The notes under the pieces: model-generated
The model's database searches: none
What the model saw: only the letters and a program-made list of their open reading frames with translations
Told to the model about the DNA's origin: nothing
Shown: piece after piece, positions 34,032 through 45,879 of the stretch
Numbering within the stretch: position 1 is the stretch's first letter
How the letters are laid out: each line of letters opens with the position of its first letter
From: Daphnia carinata
Taxonomy: Eukaryota > Arthropoda > Branchiopoda > Diplostraca > Daphniidae
Direction: 5' to 3'
Length of the DNA: 64,000 nt
Assembly: GCF_022539665.2 (NCBI RefSeq)
Contig: NC_081337.1
Coordinates: 11,153,768 to 11,217,767, forward strand
Made by a program: the position numbers and the translations under genes

Positions 34032-35468
34032 TTACGAAAAAGAATTGTATGTGATTTTAATAAGGTTGTTGGTGTATTGTCTTCTTTCTTTTCTTCTTTT
34101 ATTCTTGCTTTTCTTTCTGCCTGGTATTTCGGCTATGTTGATTATGGCTTGATCATTTTCCTCGCGGCTGTATTGTTGGTGTTCTTTTCTTCTAGTTTTA
34201 GTCAGGGAATTACTGTTATGTTTTAGTTCCCATTTTTGGAATATGGTTTGCGCTCTTAAATTGCATGTTTCTGATCCAGCCGCGCGTCCATGTGAGTCTT
34301 TTATCCTTGCGTCTGCTCCGTGTAGCAGTAAAATCTCGATCATGTCGATTCGGTTGAATCCGGCTGCTACGTGTAAAGCGGTTTTGCCTGAGTCGTCTTG
34401 TTGGTTGATATTGATGATTCTCTTTGCGCAAGTTTGGGTGGCCAGGTCCTCTAGGCCATACATGGCTAAATAATGCAAAACGGTTCTGCTGCTTGGTGTT
34501 GTAATGTTAATGTTAGTTGTTGTCCATATTAACTTCGCACATTCTTGGTTTTCGTGTGAGATTGCCAACATTAATGGAGTTTCTCCTTTGTAATTGCGAG
34601 CTGTGAATTCGCAGTTGATATGTTTCAGGATTCGTAGTAACAATAGATTATTTTCGGCTGCTGCGGTATGGCCAATTGTCTTTCCGTGGTAGAGTATCTC
34701 TGAATCCGCTCCGAAGGATAGTAAAAGGTCGGTAATGTCGTAACTACATCTTCGTACGCTGGTGTGGAGTAGCGTCTGTTCCTCTTCTTATCTTTCATTG
34801 AGTAATGTGGCCATCTTCTGTCTCGGCCAACCTTGTTGCATTTTGAATTTATTTTGGATGCACCTTCTTATTACCTGCATTGCAGCTCCCATCATCGTTA
34901 ATGAAAGTTTTCCGTTTTCTAAGTCTATCATGGCTTGTCTTCGTAGTTAGATTTTTTTTGCTCGGGCTGCTGATAGGGATGCTATCGTTTTCATCCGACA
35001 ATTTTTACATCCCTCTGTTTCCCTTTGTTGGTCGTCTGGCTTATTCCGTTTTTGGGAAGGTTCACACTGAAGATAAGTGTCACTGTCATTTCCTAATATA
35101 AAATCAACACTGTAGACACTTTCGCAATCGGGTGCTATTCCACTATACGCCGTTAATCCCTCGTTCTCATCTTCACTCGATTCACTGCTGTCATTCAGTT
35201 TTTCTTCATTTCTGAAAAAGTTGATCTTCTTTGTTTCTACCTCTCCGCTCCATCCTATGTATCGCACTATTTCCTTGTTCTCATCCGCATTTTTCGCACT
35301 TTCTTTTGCTCTGTAGTTCTGTTGCTCATCCTCACCTTCGGTATCGCTAATAGTGATTAGCTCGTATATCCTCTTCGTCTCCTGATTGATGATGGTTACT
35401 TCCATTGTGTTATCCTGAGCGGTGTTGTTATAGGCCATTTTGAGATGAATTGTTGGTTTGTAATGCAC
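34032..35468 (-). pseudogene. Ankyrin-repeat gene with two in-frame TAA codons
   Basis: One reading frame on the minus strand runs from 35468 to 34032, interrupted only by TAA at about 34947-34949 and 34785-34787. The N-terminal part is acidic (DTEGEDEQQNYRAKES). The C-terminal part has ankyrin repeats: a degenerate one around QTLLHTSVRRCSYDITDLLL, then GETPLMLAISHENQECAKLI, a diverged repeat, and GKTALHVAAGFNRIDMIEILL followed by LHGADARIKDSHGRAA. A Lys/Arg-rich tail ends it. Both stops fall where a CAA (Gln) codon would fit, so two C-to-T changes explain them. The role is unknown; ankyrin repeats mediate protein contacts. Whether it is dead, or a gene with real intron ends there, cannot be told from sequence. 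Confidence 0.68.
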
Positions 35469-35897
35469 ACTTTGCTTTGCGAAACTTTGTTGGATTTATG
35501 CCGTTGAGACACTGGGAAGAGTTTAGTTTACGCATTTTGCAAAAACTTGCTTATTCAAAGATCTTCATGTTGTTTTTCATAAGTTCTTGTTTCTCTGTTC
35601 CTAATTTGATAACAGGTTTGTCTTTGCATTTAATTATGTTCCATTTTCTGTTTCATACCCTTTTTGGTTGAAATTGTTTCTACGTCTTGTGTTGCGCTGA
35701 CATTTGGATTATCGCAGGGCGAATCGACGAATATCTTGTTTTGTTTTGTTTTTTAACTTTCTTTATTCCTTTTTAGTCATTGTTATTTTCTTATAGGGGT
35801 TCTTGCGTTTTTATTCTTATTCGGGAGTTAGTTCTCTTCTTTCCTTTGAAGATTACACTTCTTGTGCCGTCGTTCTGTTTGTTATTTGTGATTCGCG
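35469..35897. other. Divergent intergenic region
   Basis: 429 bp between the start of the ankyrin gene (minus) and the start of the unknown gene (plus). T-rich; no clear TATA box. It would hold both promoters if the two are genes. Confidence 0.45.
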
Positions 35898-36415
35898 ATG
35901 CAAGGGTTTGACTTTAATGACTTTTCGTGGTACAGGCGACAAGTTGAAACCGCGTTGTCTAGCTTGGATAAGGAGCTATATCCCACTCCTGAGAGTCATT
36001 TCCAGCGGTTTCGTCCCAAGGATCGGCAATATTTTTTTAGCTCGTTGCAATTTTTCTTTTCTGTTGCGAATTTTGTGCAGTTTAAAAACGAACGCCCATG
36101 GATCAATGACTATTATTACTTGTATGTGTTTTTTTTTCTTATTTATTTTTTTTAAGATAATAATAATAATCCGATTTCTTATTCAGGAACCATCCTGGGT
36201 ATGCGCGATATCGCGTCCGCTACCCATTGAGATTCGCTCGCTTTCTCTGGTGGTTGGAGTGGGGGATTGATATTTTCCATCCTACTCCGTCTTCCTCCTG
36301 GTTGGTGAAGGAGGTTCTCCAGCGTGAGCACGATGAAGAGATGTTGCCGCTCACAAGAATTTTTGAAAAACGTCCATCAGGACCAGGAGGTCGTGTCCAT
36401 CGTGGCCATCAGTAA
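35898..36415 (+). CDS. Small aromatic-rich protein of unknown function, one intron
   Basis: Exon 1 35898-36121, intron 36122-36186 (GTATGT...TTATTCAG, 65 bp, T-rich), exon 2 36187-36415, in frame across the junction (150 residues). The protein begins MQGFDFNDFSWYRRQVETAL and is rich in Phe, Tyr, Trp and Arg, for example FARFLWWLEWGIDIFHP after the junction. I do not recognise a family. Its stop lies in sequence that also reads, on the other strand, as a BEL gag relic, so the true C-terminus may be earlier. It diverges from the ankyrin pseudogene and may belong with it. Confidence 0.5.
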
Positions 36416-36677
36416 CGTCCCGGGATGGATCATGCAGAAGGGGATGGTGCCACTTCTTGCAGTTAGGCTAGAGGCAAGCTTTCTTGACTTGACAGTCTCT
36501 CGCGGAGTACTTTGTACCGAAACACCTATAGCATAAACGATGTCTATCTTTGATGTAGCGTATGTGTAAGGCTTGTTGATGATCGACTTCGAGTTGCTCT
36601 TCGTTCTCAAGTATCCGGTCATTCAATTCTCTTACCTCGCGCTCAATTTTCGCTCTCGCTCTTTGAATAAAAATCAT
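36400..36677 (-). pseudogene. BEL/Pao-type gag zinc-knuckle fragment
   Basis: On the minus strand: RAKIEREVRELNDRILENEE (coiled-coil-like), then RHRLCYRCFGTKYSARDC, which matches BEL/Pao gag knuckle sequences (C-x2-C-x4-H-x4-C) except that the His is a Tyr. The frame shifts after KKACL. No other BEL parts were found nearby. Confidence 0.6.
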
Positions 36678-36769
36678 CCAACTGACAAACAGGTATTTTA
36701 GTTGATCGCTACTCTTAAAGTTATCTGGTTGCTACAACTTGGTAGGCTTCCAGCTAGTGTTGATCGAGC

Positions 36770-39400
36770 AAATCTACCATCTCCTAGAGAACATGCCATT
36801 TTGTTTAAAAGAAATAAGTTTGTCAAGATTGTTGTCCGATAAGTTGGAACGTTTTGGAACAAACATTAGTCCCGTAGTGCTGAAAAGACGATCGAAGGCA
36901 GCAGACGATGGAAGCACGCTGTTGTATTCTCCATCAAATCAATGGAGTATTTGTAATTTACTTAGATATTACTAATTAGCTATATAGTTTTATAAATCGA
37001 TTTACTTACATAAATACTTGTTTGATCGTCGAAAATCGTTCACGGTCTTTAAGAAACCCAGTTGCTGTGTCACTGAAGAACCTATCTACTTCGCTAATTT
37101 CAGTAGTGATTTCTCTCTTTCTTAGGCTATCCAAAAACCGGTTCATTTTCTTTTTCTGGACGGTGAGCCGCCGCCTGTACTGGCCTCAGCAATGCTCCTT
37201 TCAATGGCTCTAAAATTTGTAAAACCAAAAAGGTCGTTTATTTCAAGCACTTAAACACGTTTAAATTCGGTTTCCCTACTACATATTACGTACCTTCGAT
37301 GCACTTACACTGTTTTTCAATGAATGGCATGTGCATGAAAAAGGAAGATGAATATGCGCGTGTAATATGTAAACATCAGTGTGACTGCCACCGTCAGAAT
37401 CAGAATCAACCTTATTTTCATCCTCTCTGTTGATTTTGAGGCAATGGTTTCGCAGTGCCATTTGACCAGGTTGTTTTTATAGACAGGGGATCTCGTTGTG
37501 ACAGCGCTTTAAAATTTCTCCTATATCGATGTAAACGATGTCATCTGCTTCTCCTCGTCATTTTCGCAAAGACAGTCGTCTTCTTCGTCATCTCCGCTAG
37601 AGAAACGTTTTGGTACATGGCCTTCTTTTTTCCGGTGGAAACTTCTAGAAAGCCTTAAGAACATTATACCCGTTGTTGATAATGATACAGTTGACTTAGG
37701 AAAGAATCTTGAATTCGGCATGCATATCTGATGTTGACCTGGCCTGCACGTCGTAGGCATGATGAGATCCATATAAACGTTGAACACGAAGACACGCACC
37801 GCATCGACTGACATCCGGAGAATCTTTACCTTCGCCATGCTAATGGGCCGTCCTTCCATGGAAGCTGCGGCGGTTAGGTATCCCGCAATTAGCTGTAGTT
37901 GAAACATGTTACACCTTTTCCAATTCAGCAATCAGAATTTGTTTTTTGTTTTCGTATTTCTTGTAAAGAAGCCTTGCTATTGAACAATGACTTTTGATAA
38001 CAAGCGGGCCTATTAATCAAGGTTGGACAATCGCGATACTACCGGTACCGGTACCGCGATATTTCTATTTAAAAAGTATCAATGCCAGTATCGGAAGCAC
38101 ATATTGAGACTTGCGATCCTGATACTTTTAACATATGGTGCCATCTAGGAGCCAAAAATATCACCACAATTTCTGTTAACAGATGGCTCTTGTAAAAGGC
38201 TAGAATGTTCTAGTCTTCCAAATGCGGCTTCTGTTGCGGGTTATTTTGAACCCTTACGTCGCTTTTCTTTGGAGATCCATCAAATAATATTTCGAGTTTG
38301 ACGAAATATTCTTCATTAAAATCGTTAGTTATTAAACACCACGCTCCACTGCCTTCGTCAACCTAAGCCGAAAGGCTTTTCAGTGTCAGAGGAAGCATTT
38401 TCCGCCCAACGAGGAATCGTCTTTTCTATACAAATTTTGAAAAAAAAATTTAAAAGAAAAAAAACAACAAAAGAAATGCAAAAAATTTACTATTGCTGTA
38501 TTTTTATTGTTGGTCAACTGATAAATAAAGTTCCAATAAAACTGTGATATCTGAAATTTCGATTAACGCCATCAATCAAAAAATTTTCTTAGCCATATCT
38601 TTTTCTTCTAGATGACGTTTAGAAATTAAAAGTATCGGTTTCAGTAAGGCGTGCGATACTTGAAAGTAGTATCGCGATATACTGTATTTTTCGAAAATTG
38701 AAGTACCTGTTCCGCGATACCGATACTTCTTAAAACTATCGCTTCCAACAGTGCTATTAATCCACCAACAAGCTCTTGAAAACCTTCCCTTTCTATTTCG
38801 CTGAATATAGTAGCAGATACACTATTATATGATTCTGAATAACAATAAAGAAAACACATTAATTGTTGAATTTTCTGCCAAAAATTTGTCTGCTCTTTGA
38901 GTACAATGACTAATTTAACTGACAATGGCAAGTTCACAATTACAAGTAAGTTGAGCTGACAAAACTTACCAAAATCGCCTCATCAAGTTCTTCTTGCGTT
39001 CGTATTTGTTTTAATTTATAAGGATAGATTCATGATGTGTTTATCAAGTTTACTTTGTTGGACATACTTCCCTTTTCCATTGCCAACGCAAGCCTGGGAT
39101 GCACTATTTTCTTCTTTCCATAAACTTCTCAAATGAGGTAGACAAGAAGGATGTTTAGTCTGGAACGATATAAGTAAAATGTTTCAATTAAGTTATCAGT
39201 TATCACTATTAAAAAGATGTAATTTGTAAGCAAGTATACCGAAATAGGCCTTTCTACATTGAACACAACAAGAACTTAGGTTTTCCATTATTGGCATAAA
39301 TGGTCTTGTTCTCATGGCATGATACACATTTTACTTGAAAACCCCTTTTACTCTTTTGTTCATAAATTCAAAGTATTTCACAGGAAGTTTAAGAACACAG
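36770..39400 (-). pseudogene. hAT transposase relic (BED finger to dimerisation domain)
   Basis: Pieces in order on the minus strand: BED-finger-like GFQVKCVSCHENKTIYANN and HPSCLPHLRSLWKEE (about 39370-39090); catalytic-core fragment HAEFKIL and NNGYNVLKAF (about 37740-37650) followed by an acidic stretch; FLDSLRKREITTEISEVDRF (about 37160-37080); and the C-terminal dimerisation motif LPSSAAFDRLFSTTGL and FVPKRSNLSDNNLDKL (about 36920-36790). Stops and frameshifts abound. The order and spacing fit one decayed hAT element of the BED-finger type, with a 736-bp MITE inserted in it. Confidence 0.72.
38018..38753. mobile_element. hAT-type MITE, copy 1
   Basis: 736 bp flanked by a perfect 8-bp duplication CTATTAAT (38010-38017, 38754-38761). 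The termini (CAAGGTTGGAC and, inverted, CACTGTTGGAAGCGATAG) are imperfect inverted repeats, and subterminal blocks rich in GATACCGGTATCG-like palindromes follow. It sits within the hAT relic. It has a homologue in opposite orientation at 57597-58324. Confidence 0.85.
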
Positions 39401-39420
39401 AAGTTTCTGTAGTGTGTAGA

Positions 39421-39544
39421 TTAACTAGAAGCAGCATCATTATCAGATTCACCATAGAATTCTTTTTCATTTGACCTGAAAATTAACTAGAAGCAGCATC
39501 ATTATCAGATTCACCATAGAATTCTTTTTCATTTGACCTGAAAA
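39421..39544 (+). repeat. Exact 62-bp tandem duplication
   Basis: 39421-39482 is repeated without change at 39483-39544 (unit starts TTAACTAGAAGCAGCATCAT). It is in non-coding sequence. Confidence 0.95.
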
Positions 39545-41732
39545 TTTATGAAATATTAAAAACGACATAATTTTATGAAAATCTTTAAAATTTACAAATA
39601 ATTTACGAAGTTTCAAAACAAGAAACAGCAGAATGTGACTCTGAATCAACATCGATCTGGTTTATTTGTTTTTGGTATCATGGCACTCAACATCCATTAG
39701 TGAGTCAAATTGCAGAATTTCAATTCACAACTGAACGAAATGCGTATTTAACTTTACTTTGAAATTGTAGCTTTCTAGTTATTCAGTTAAAACCCTTTTA
39801 ACCCCTTCAATGTAGTTTCACTCGACGGCTCCCGGTGTTCCCGAAGTTCCCAATAGCCTCAAAGAAATAAAAATCACACAGTATAATCAAAATTGACCGC
39901 TAATTTCGATCAAGATATTGTTTTTCTTGTTAAATCAGCCGATTTTAAAATAAACCAAAATAAAGTGTTGTTAACGCACCAACTTTGTTTTTTACCTTCA
40001 TCCATATTCCCAGCACACCTCAATTGCCGTTCTCCGTCGTGGAGCGTTCTTGTCGATGTCTTTTACTCGAAAGTCTGTTCGTACGTCGTTGTTGGTGTCC
40101 CTATTCATGTAGAGAAATCTGTAAGTGGGTGCTTTCCTGCTTTGGTTCTTCGGCGCATAATCCCGTTGGAAAAGGGTTGGCCTTAAAGTGCAGGAAGATA
40201 AAGATTGAAATTGAAAACTTATTGCTTCTGTTGGAGCTTATGTCCGGGATCGCATAAGGATGGCGAAGAGAAAATGGTGGGTGCCAGCTGTTTGTTTCAT
40301 GTGCCATGGTCTTTTTTTATGGTTGAAATATGTCAAGGCGATCAGTGGTGACGACGAATTTTGTCCCGTAGTCTTGATTACTGTTTAGAAATTCAAGACT
40401 GACGTTTGCTGAAAAACTAAACTTAAAAAACTTATTGCTGAATGGAAGTTACGCCTTTTTTGTCAGATTCATGGTTTTGGTGATGCGTCCTTGGTGTAAT
40501 GTGTTTAATGGTACAACATAGTTATAAATGTGTTAAATTCTTATTCAACCATTTAAAAAAATTATTCATCCATTAACCATATAGTTAGTTTCCTGTTATA
40601 GTTGGGCAGCTTGGAGTGTAGGCATCCCCGGTTATTGTAGATGATGTCCCACTGAAACTGTTCTGGGGAACCTGAAAGAGAAAGAACCATTTACTGTAGA
40701 GTGGCGAGGCGCACTACGTGCTGATCCCGAACTGACTCCTAAATATTCCTTTATTAATTGGGATTCGACAGATTTGGCGCGTGTTCGTAAATCTTTTGTA
40801 CTTTTTGTCGGTTGTCATTAGCCGCTCTTGAACTGGATTTTGTTTTTGTAGCTGACACAGCGCACAGTGTATCATCACATTTTCCGAATTTTTGGTGTCC
40901 TAATTAGGGAGGACAAAGACGATTTCCAATTATTTTTTGCCACCACTTGATAATTTTTTAACTTGAAAACTAATTCGTCCGGATTTGACGCACATTTATT
41001 AGTAAGCTGTAAGACCCATTGAGAAAATTAATTTGATTTTCTTGATCCTCGTTAGTCGAATCTAGCCGGATATCCCTTGTCGTCAATTTTCCCAGCAGAG
41101 CACACGGTGTTCGAGATTTTATTGCGACCAGGCCGGTCCCTATCAGAACTTCCCGAACCTAGTGAGGTCTCCTAGTAATATTCTTTGAAATTTAAAATAG
41201 TTAAATTAAGATAAAAACATTTTATTGCATTACGTATAAATGAAAAACAACAATAAACGCGTAAGGATGTGAAGAAGAGATGGCGCTGATATTCAGCAAC
41301 TTCCATAAAGAAACGGCAGCACACATATGGCACACATATTCGGTAATGGAATTTTAGCCAGGCTGAAAAAAATAGCTTTCCGACGAATTTCTTGCATTAA
41401 TTTAACATGGAGAGTGGTAGGCTAAGTATCACTCTGCACCCCTGGTTGTGGCCACTGTTGGTAATGTGAGCTCTGTCAAAATGTGACAAATTTTTTTTAT
41501 TTTTGTTTATAAATTGCTCCGAATGGCTCATGATTAATTTACCGAATAAAGATTTCATAGATATTAGTCGCAAGCAAATAATTTTTTTATTATTTGCAAA
41601 AATTTGCGAACAACGTTGTTCGTTCACACCTCCGGTCGCCGTATGCAAGAGTAGCAGACGATTCAACTTCCCTATTAATCTGTCGCCTAGTACTCTGTTG
41701 AACTGAGATCTTTTCACTTTTGTAAAAAAATT
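39545..41732. other. Long spacer upstream of MIC10, no gene recognised
   Basis: AT-rich sequence with short open frames in both directions (for example 39893-40257 and 41397-41717) without domain signals or plausible splice partners. The last part should contain the MIC10 promoter and 5' leader; no TATA box is evident. Confidence 0.5.
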
Positions 41733-42192
41733 ATGGGTTCCTCTACAAATTCAGAAGACGTGATTGCTAACACAATTGATTCCTGTGTGGCTGATGCATT
41801 CATCAAAATAGGTATTTATATTTAAGAGGATTGCAGTAACCACATTTAAACTTGCAATTTCATCAGGGGGTGGTTTGATCACTGGTACATTATTCTCCGT
41901 TCTCCTGTTTAAGCGTAAGAATAATTGTTCTATGAATCTGTCAAATGATTTCGTAATCAGTGTATTAACCTAGGGAAATCATGGCCTGTTGTATTCGGTG
42001 TGGGAGTTGGAGCAGGAATGGGCCTGTCAAATTGCCGTTACAAATTAAATATGCCGTACTTAATTGGAACAGACATGGTTAAGGTAAAAGTCTATTATTC
42101 TTATAATGCAGTATCTTAATAATTTTTTATAGGTTGAAAATCAGGCATTTAGAAGGAACAATGTTAGCCAAATAGGGAAGGATTCGTCATGA
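41733..42192 (+). CDS. Mic10: MIC10, MICOS complex subunit
   Basis: Four exons: 41733-41811, 41867-41914, 41974-42083, 42133-42192, each intron 49-59 bp with GT/AG ends and phases that join in frame. The 98-residue product is a small mitochondrial inner-membrane protein that bends membranes at crista junctions as the core of MICOS. Two hydrophobic helices carry glycine-rich faces, GGGLITGTLFSVLLFKR and FGVGVGAGMGLSNC, the oligomerisation motifs of the family. Between them a basic KRKSWP loop matches the family. The N-terminus has CVADAFIKI, as in animal MIC10 (CxADxxxKxG). It is about 20 residues longer than human MIC10, mostly at the C-terminus. It converges on DNAJC16. No defect seen. Confidence 0.93.
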
Positions 42193-42229
42193 GAATTAGC
42201 CTTTAAATAGCACTTAAGCATTTTTTGTC

Positions 42230-42311
42230 TTTATTTGACAAATACCTTAACTGTGTAGTTTCTGGATTAAACTTGGTTCAAATGTACCATGGAGACAGTG
42301 TAATTAATAAA
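42230..42311. terminator. Crossing polyA signals of MIC10 and DNAJC16
   Basis: AATAAA at 42306-42311 on the plus strand serves MIC10; AATAAA on the minus strand at 42230-42235 would serve DNAJC16. Each lies beyond the other, so the mature 3' UTRs should overlap by roughly 100 bases. Confidence 0.62.
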
Positions 42312-42420
42312 CAAAATACTGAGAGGGCCTCAAATGTTCAATCATACAAACCAACAAAATAATGAAATAAGACATTGACTAGGGGTACATTACAAAAGCC
42401 ATCTGCAATTATGAGAAAGT

Positions 42421-45400
42421 TTAAAAATTTCCAAAATCTGGCCAGTAGTTTATGTAATACCGCTGGGTCGTGCCTTCGAAAAGACGATCTAGCCAATTTG
42501 ATAACCCGTCTAAAGCAAAATCGGCCGAAAATTGTTGAGTATGTAATCCCAATCCGCTTGTAATCAGTGGCTCCTTTTCACATATTCAAAGAAAGATGAG
42601 TAAAAGTAAACATTTCTAGAAAATTATCATGATACCATATCTTGTGATTTCAGAGGATCACCCTTTTCAATGTCAGAATTTTCTGAATCCTCTAATGATG
42701 TATCAAATCCCATAAACGCTCCACTAGTATCATTCATTGCACGATTCGAAACAGTTAAACGCCGGGCCATGTTCTGCATTCTCTATTTTAGACCAGTGAA
42801 AAATAATGGAATTCTAGAAATTGCTAAATGCCAGACCGCTAAATACCTTTGCGCCACTATCGGAAACGCATTCTGGATGACGAGCGTGGTAAATACAAAA
42901 ATAGCGTCTATGCCCATTAAGAGAGATAACAGTTCCAACACAGTTTTTCGGTTTGACGGAATTGGAATCCAATGAAACATCTAAAATAATCAACCAAATG
43001 TAGTACGATTGAGAATTTTCATATGATTTTAAAAAATCAAATAAAACACTACCAGTTCCTTCATCCTCGTCAACGATCTTCAATGCTAAATTTAACAGTC
43101 TGCTGTACCAAGGTAGACCGCGGTCTATGTTCATCCAGCCAAACAGCAAACTTTTGTTCCTAGAAGCCCAAAACCACAAATCACATTAATCAAATAAATC
43201 AACGCGTTACTTTTTCATGTAAATTACTTTCGGTAAGGCCAAACGGCTTTGTGAAACTTAGGTATTAAAACGTCCATTGATTCGTTATCCAGTAACAAAA
43301 CAACTGTACGGCAACCAGGTTTAAGTAACCTAACCATTCCATTGTAGGTTTCCGACCGAAGTTCGTGCAGTTTTAATTCCGTCGTAGTTGGACGAGGGGT
43401 CTTGGGTAACCCCTTGTCTTTTTTCCTTATTGTTTCTTCTTCCAAACGTCTAAACGCCGTACGAACAATTAAATAAAGTAAAAAAATTATAATTTATGTT
43501 AACATTGTGGTAAAACCATGTGCAATAAAACCAAAACTCACACAAGATAAGTCATGACGTATCCAACTGCAGCAATAAAGAGAACTGGAAAAGAAAACAA
43601 GTTAAAGAGAAATCCTAATATTAAAGAGTTCCATATCCATTTAAATCTCGTAATAATTGTTCGAACCCGTTCCAATAACTGAGCCAACAGCAAGAAGTTC
43701 TTGACGAGTGAAATGATCTCTAAGGACTTCAACAGTTGTTACTAGACGCGCAGTAATTCGCCCAAAGATACCTTGAGCATATTCATCAACAAGTTCCTAT
43801 ATATTAAAATACATAGACACGATAATAAATATTTAGAATTTTAGCCGTAATATCCGTATCATATTAAAATGGATATTACACAACCATTAAACATACTTTC
43901 ATCAATGTAGTGTGGGCTAATGGTTGTGCGCTACCCAAGATTTTGATTAAGGTACGATGAAGATAGTCAACGCTAGAATTCCAGTTATCGGCTCCAGAAA
44001 CAAATGGCTGAGGCAACCAGGTGTAGCTAAGTCGCTGGATATCTTGACGCCAAACTATAACTAGTTTAGTTGTTGCCTCAGCTGGAGATTTCCCGTCTAG
44101 GTCAGGATAAACCATTGGTAGTAAGTGAAAGCACGTTCTAAAATATTTGTCAACCTTCTAAAAGTACACGTAGGAATTCCGTCTGTTTTTCTCGAAAAAG
44201 ATAGCTGAAGACAATGCGATCACGGCTGAATTTGAACTGTCGTGTAAAGTGTCGAAGTTGTTCCCGCGCCTCTTCATCCTCTTCGCGATCCTCTGTTACA
44301 AGAATCGCACACAAGCGCCGGCGGACATTAGAGCTCTCAGGAGGACACAGTAGATCTAGCATTTTCTAAACCAAAACAAATTATCGACTCGTCAATTACA
44401 CACGGGCTAACATGACATACTTGAGATGAAAGTCTTGGCAGTTGAAGGTATTTGTTAACCTCGATTACGTCTTTCAAAGTAGAGTATGGTAAATCAGCCA
44501 TACTTAATCGAGCAGCTGGTCGATCACGGTCTTCTTGAAACAACAAAAGAGAATCTAATTTCGAAGGTATACCAAATTTTTCAACAATGGTCCGTGTTGT
44601 CTCTAGATTTAATTGTGCGTAGCTAAACGCCGCATGGAGTAGCAACAGAAAAGCAGCCATTAGCTCCGCGTGCAGAACAGATTATTTTACGTAACAGGAG
44701 CATACCCAAACAATGTGTGTGGTCTATATTTAAAAGCCAAGGTTAAATACCGCAGACGGACCAATTCAAGTTTGCCAAACAGCAGAACACGGACTTTGTT
44801 ATCCTTCCAACCACCTATAAACTCATTTATGTTCTGATCATTGACAAAGGCAATCAGATTTCGGGAAAATCGACTGCGGATGAATTCTGTGGAAATAAAA
44901 AGATAAAATGCTGAACATTTTGAACTTACCTAAATCTTGACCTACCTATAACTTTGGAATTACTAAGCTCATCTTCAATATAGTGTGAAATTCTGCAATC
45001 CATAACCAATACAACATGAGGAAGTTCCCCTCTCCTTCCTCCAAGTTTATTTGCCAATTCCACTTCTTGGTCAAAATGCACTGTAGCTAAATTTATTCCA
45101 ATTGGATTTAAATCTTCTACTAGTCTTTGCCAAATTGGCAATACATGGAGGCACATGAGACACCACTCAGAATAGATTAATATCAAATATGGTTGACTAT
45201 GGCTTTGTGGGAAAATAAAATTTTCATATCTCCTACATAAACTGCAATTATTACTTCATTCCTTACAGACTAAAAGAAATCTCTCACCTCAAAGTAATCT
45301 TATATTGATGAAATGCAGTCATCTCTGACATTTTAAACTGGAATCTGAACCCACCATGTCCAGAGAAAAATGATGCTCCATCACCAAATCTGTTATTTGG

Positions 45401-45879
45401 GTTGTGCATATTTCTATTAAGACTGTCATCCACAACTCCTTTCTGATCAAACAGTTTTCTTTGCTCGGGATCTGCCAATAACTTAAATTGCACACACACA
45501 AAATACAAATTAATATTATGTGCAATAGACAACAGAACAAGTGTGTTACCTCGTATGCCTTATTCACTTCAACAAATTTCGATTCTGCATTCTCATTTCT
45601 ATTTTTATCTGGATGCCTAAAATCAGTGACGAGTTGATCAATGTTAACAAGCTTTATGAAAGATTTAACGGCGGAAAAATTTCGGATAGGTTCGATAAGT
45701 TTAATTCAAATAAATTACCATTCTCTTGCACTCTGCTTGTAAGCTCTGCGGATTTCCGACATTGATGCTCCCCTTTTCAGACCCAATACTTTGTATGGAT
45801 CCCAGGAGCAGTGAACAGCCCCAATTATCATATTAACTAAAACCACGGCATAAACGAAGTTTTTCGAAAAATTCCACAT
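42421..45879 (-). CDS. DNAJC16: DNAJC16-like ER J-protein with thioredoxin-like domain
   Basis: Exons on the minus strand: 45879-45719, 45616-45550, 45481-45288, 45232-44948, 44886-44706, 44622-44421, 44365-43897, 43796-43542, 43449-43228, 43159-42847, 42782-42636, 42573-42421. A signal peptide (MWNFSKNFVYAVVLVNM) is followed by a J domain with the HPD motif completed across the first junction (WHPDKNRNE). A thioredoxin-like domain follows, with EWCLMCLHV; the usual CGPC-type site is CLMC. A single membrane helix (LFSFPVLFIAAVGYVMTYLV) and a C-terminal region ending in DRLFEGTTQRYYINYWPDFG match DNAJC16/ERdj8, which acts at the ER in autophagosome size control. Two frame problems: a one-base shift near 44160 and one near 43700 that a 49-bp intron (43679-43727) would solve. 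Otherwise intact. Confidence 0.88.

Noticed and set aside
34032-35468. Alternative genetic code (TAA read as Gln)
   Set aside because: MIC10, DNAJC16, pogo and MULE genes in the same window end at or avoid standard stops; nothing else supports a recoded nuclear genome.
39893-40307. Overlapping 60-97-codon ORFs
   Set aside because: No domain, no neighbouring exon with matching phase; probably chance.
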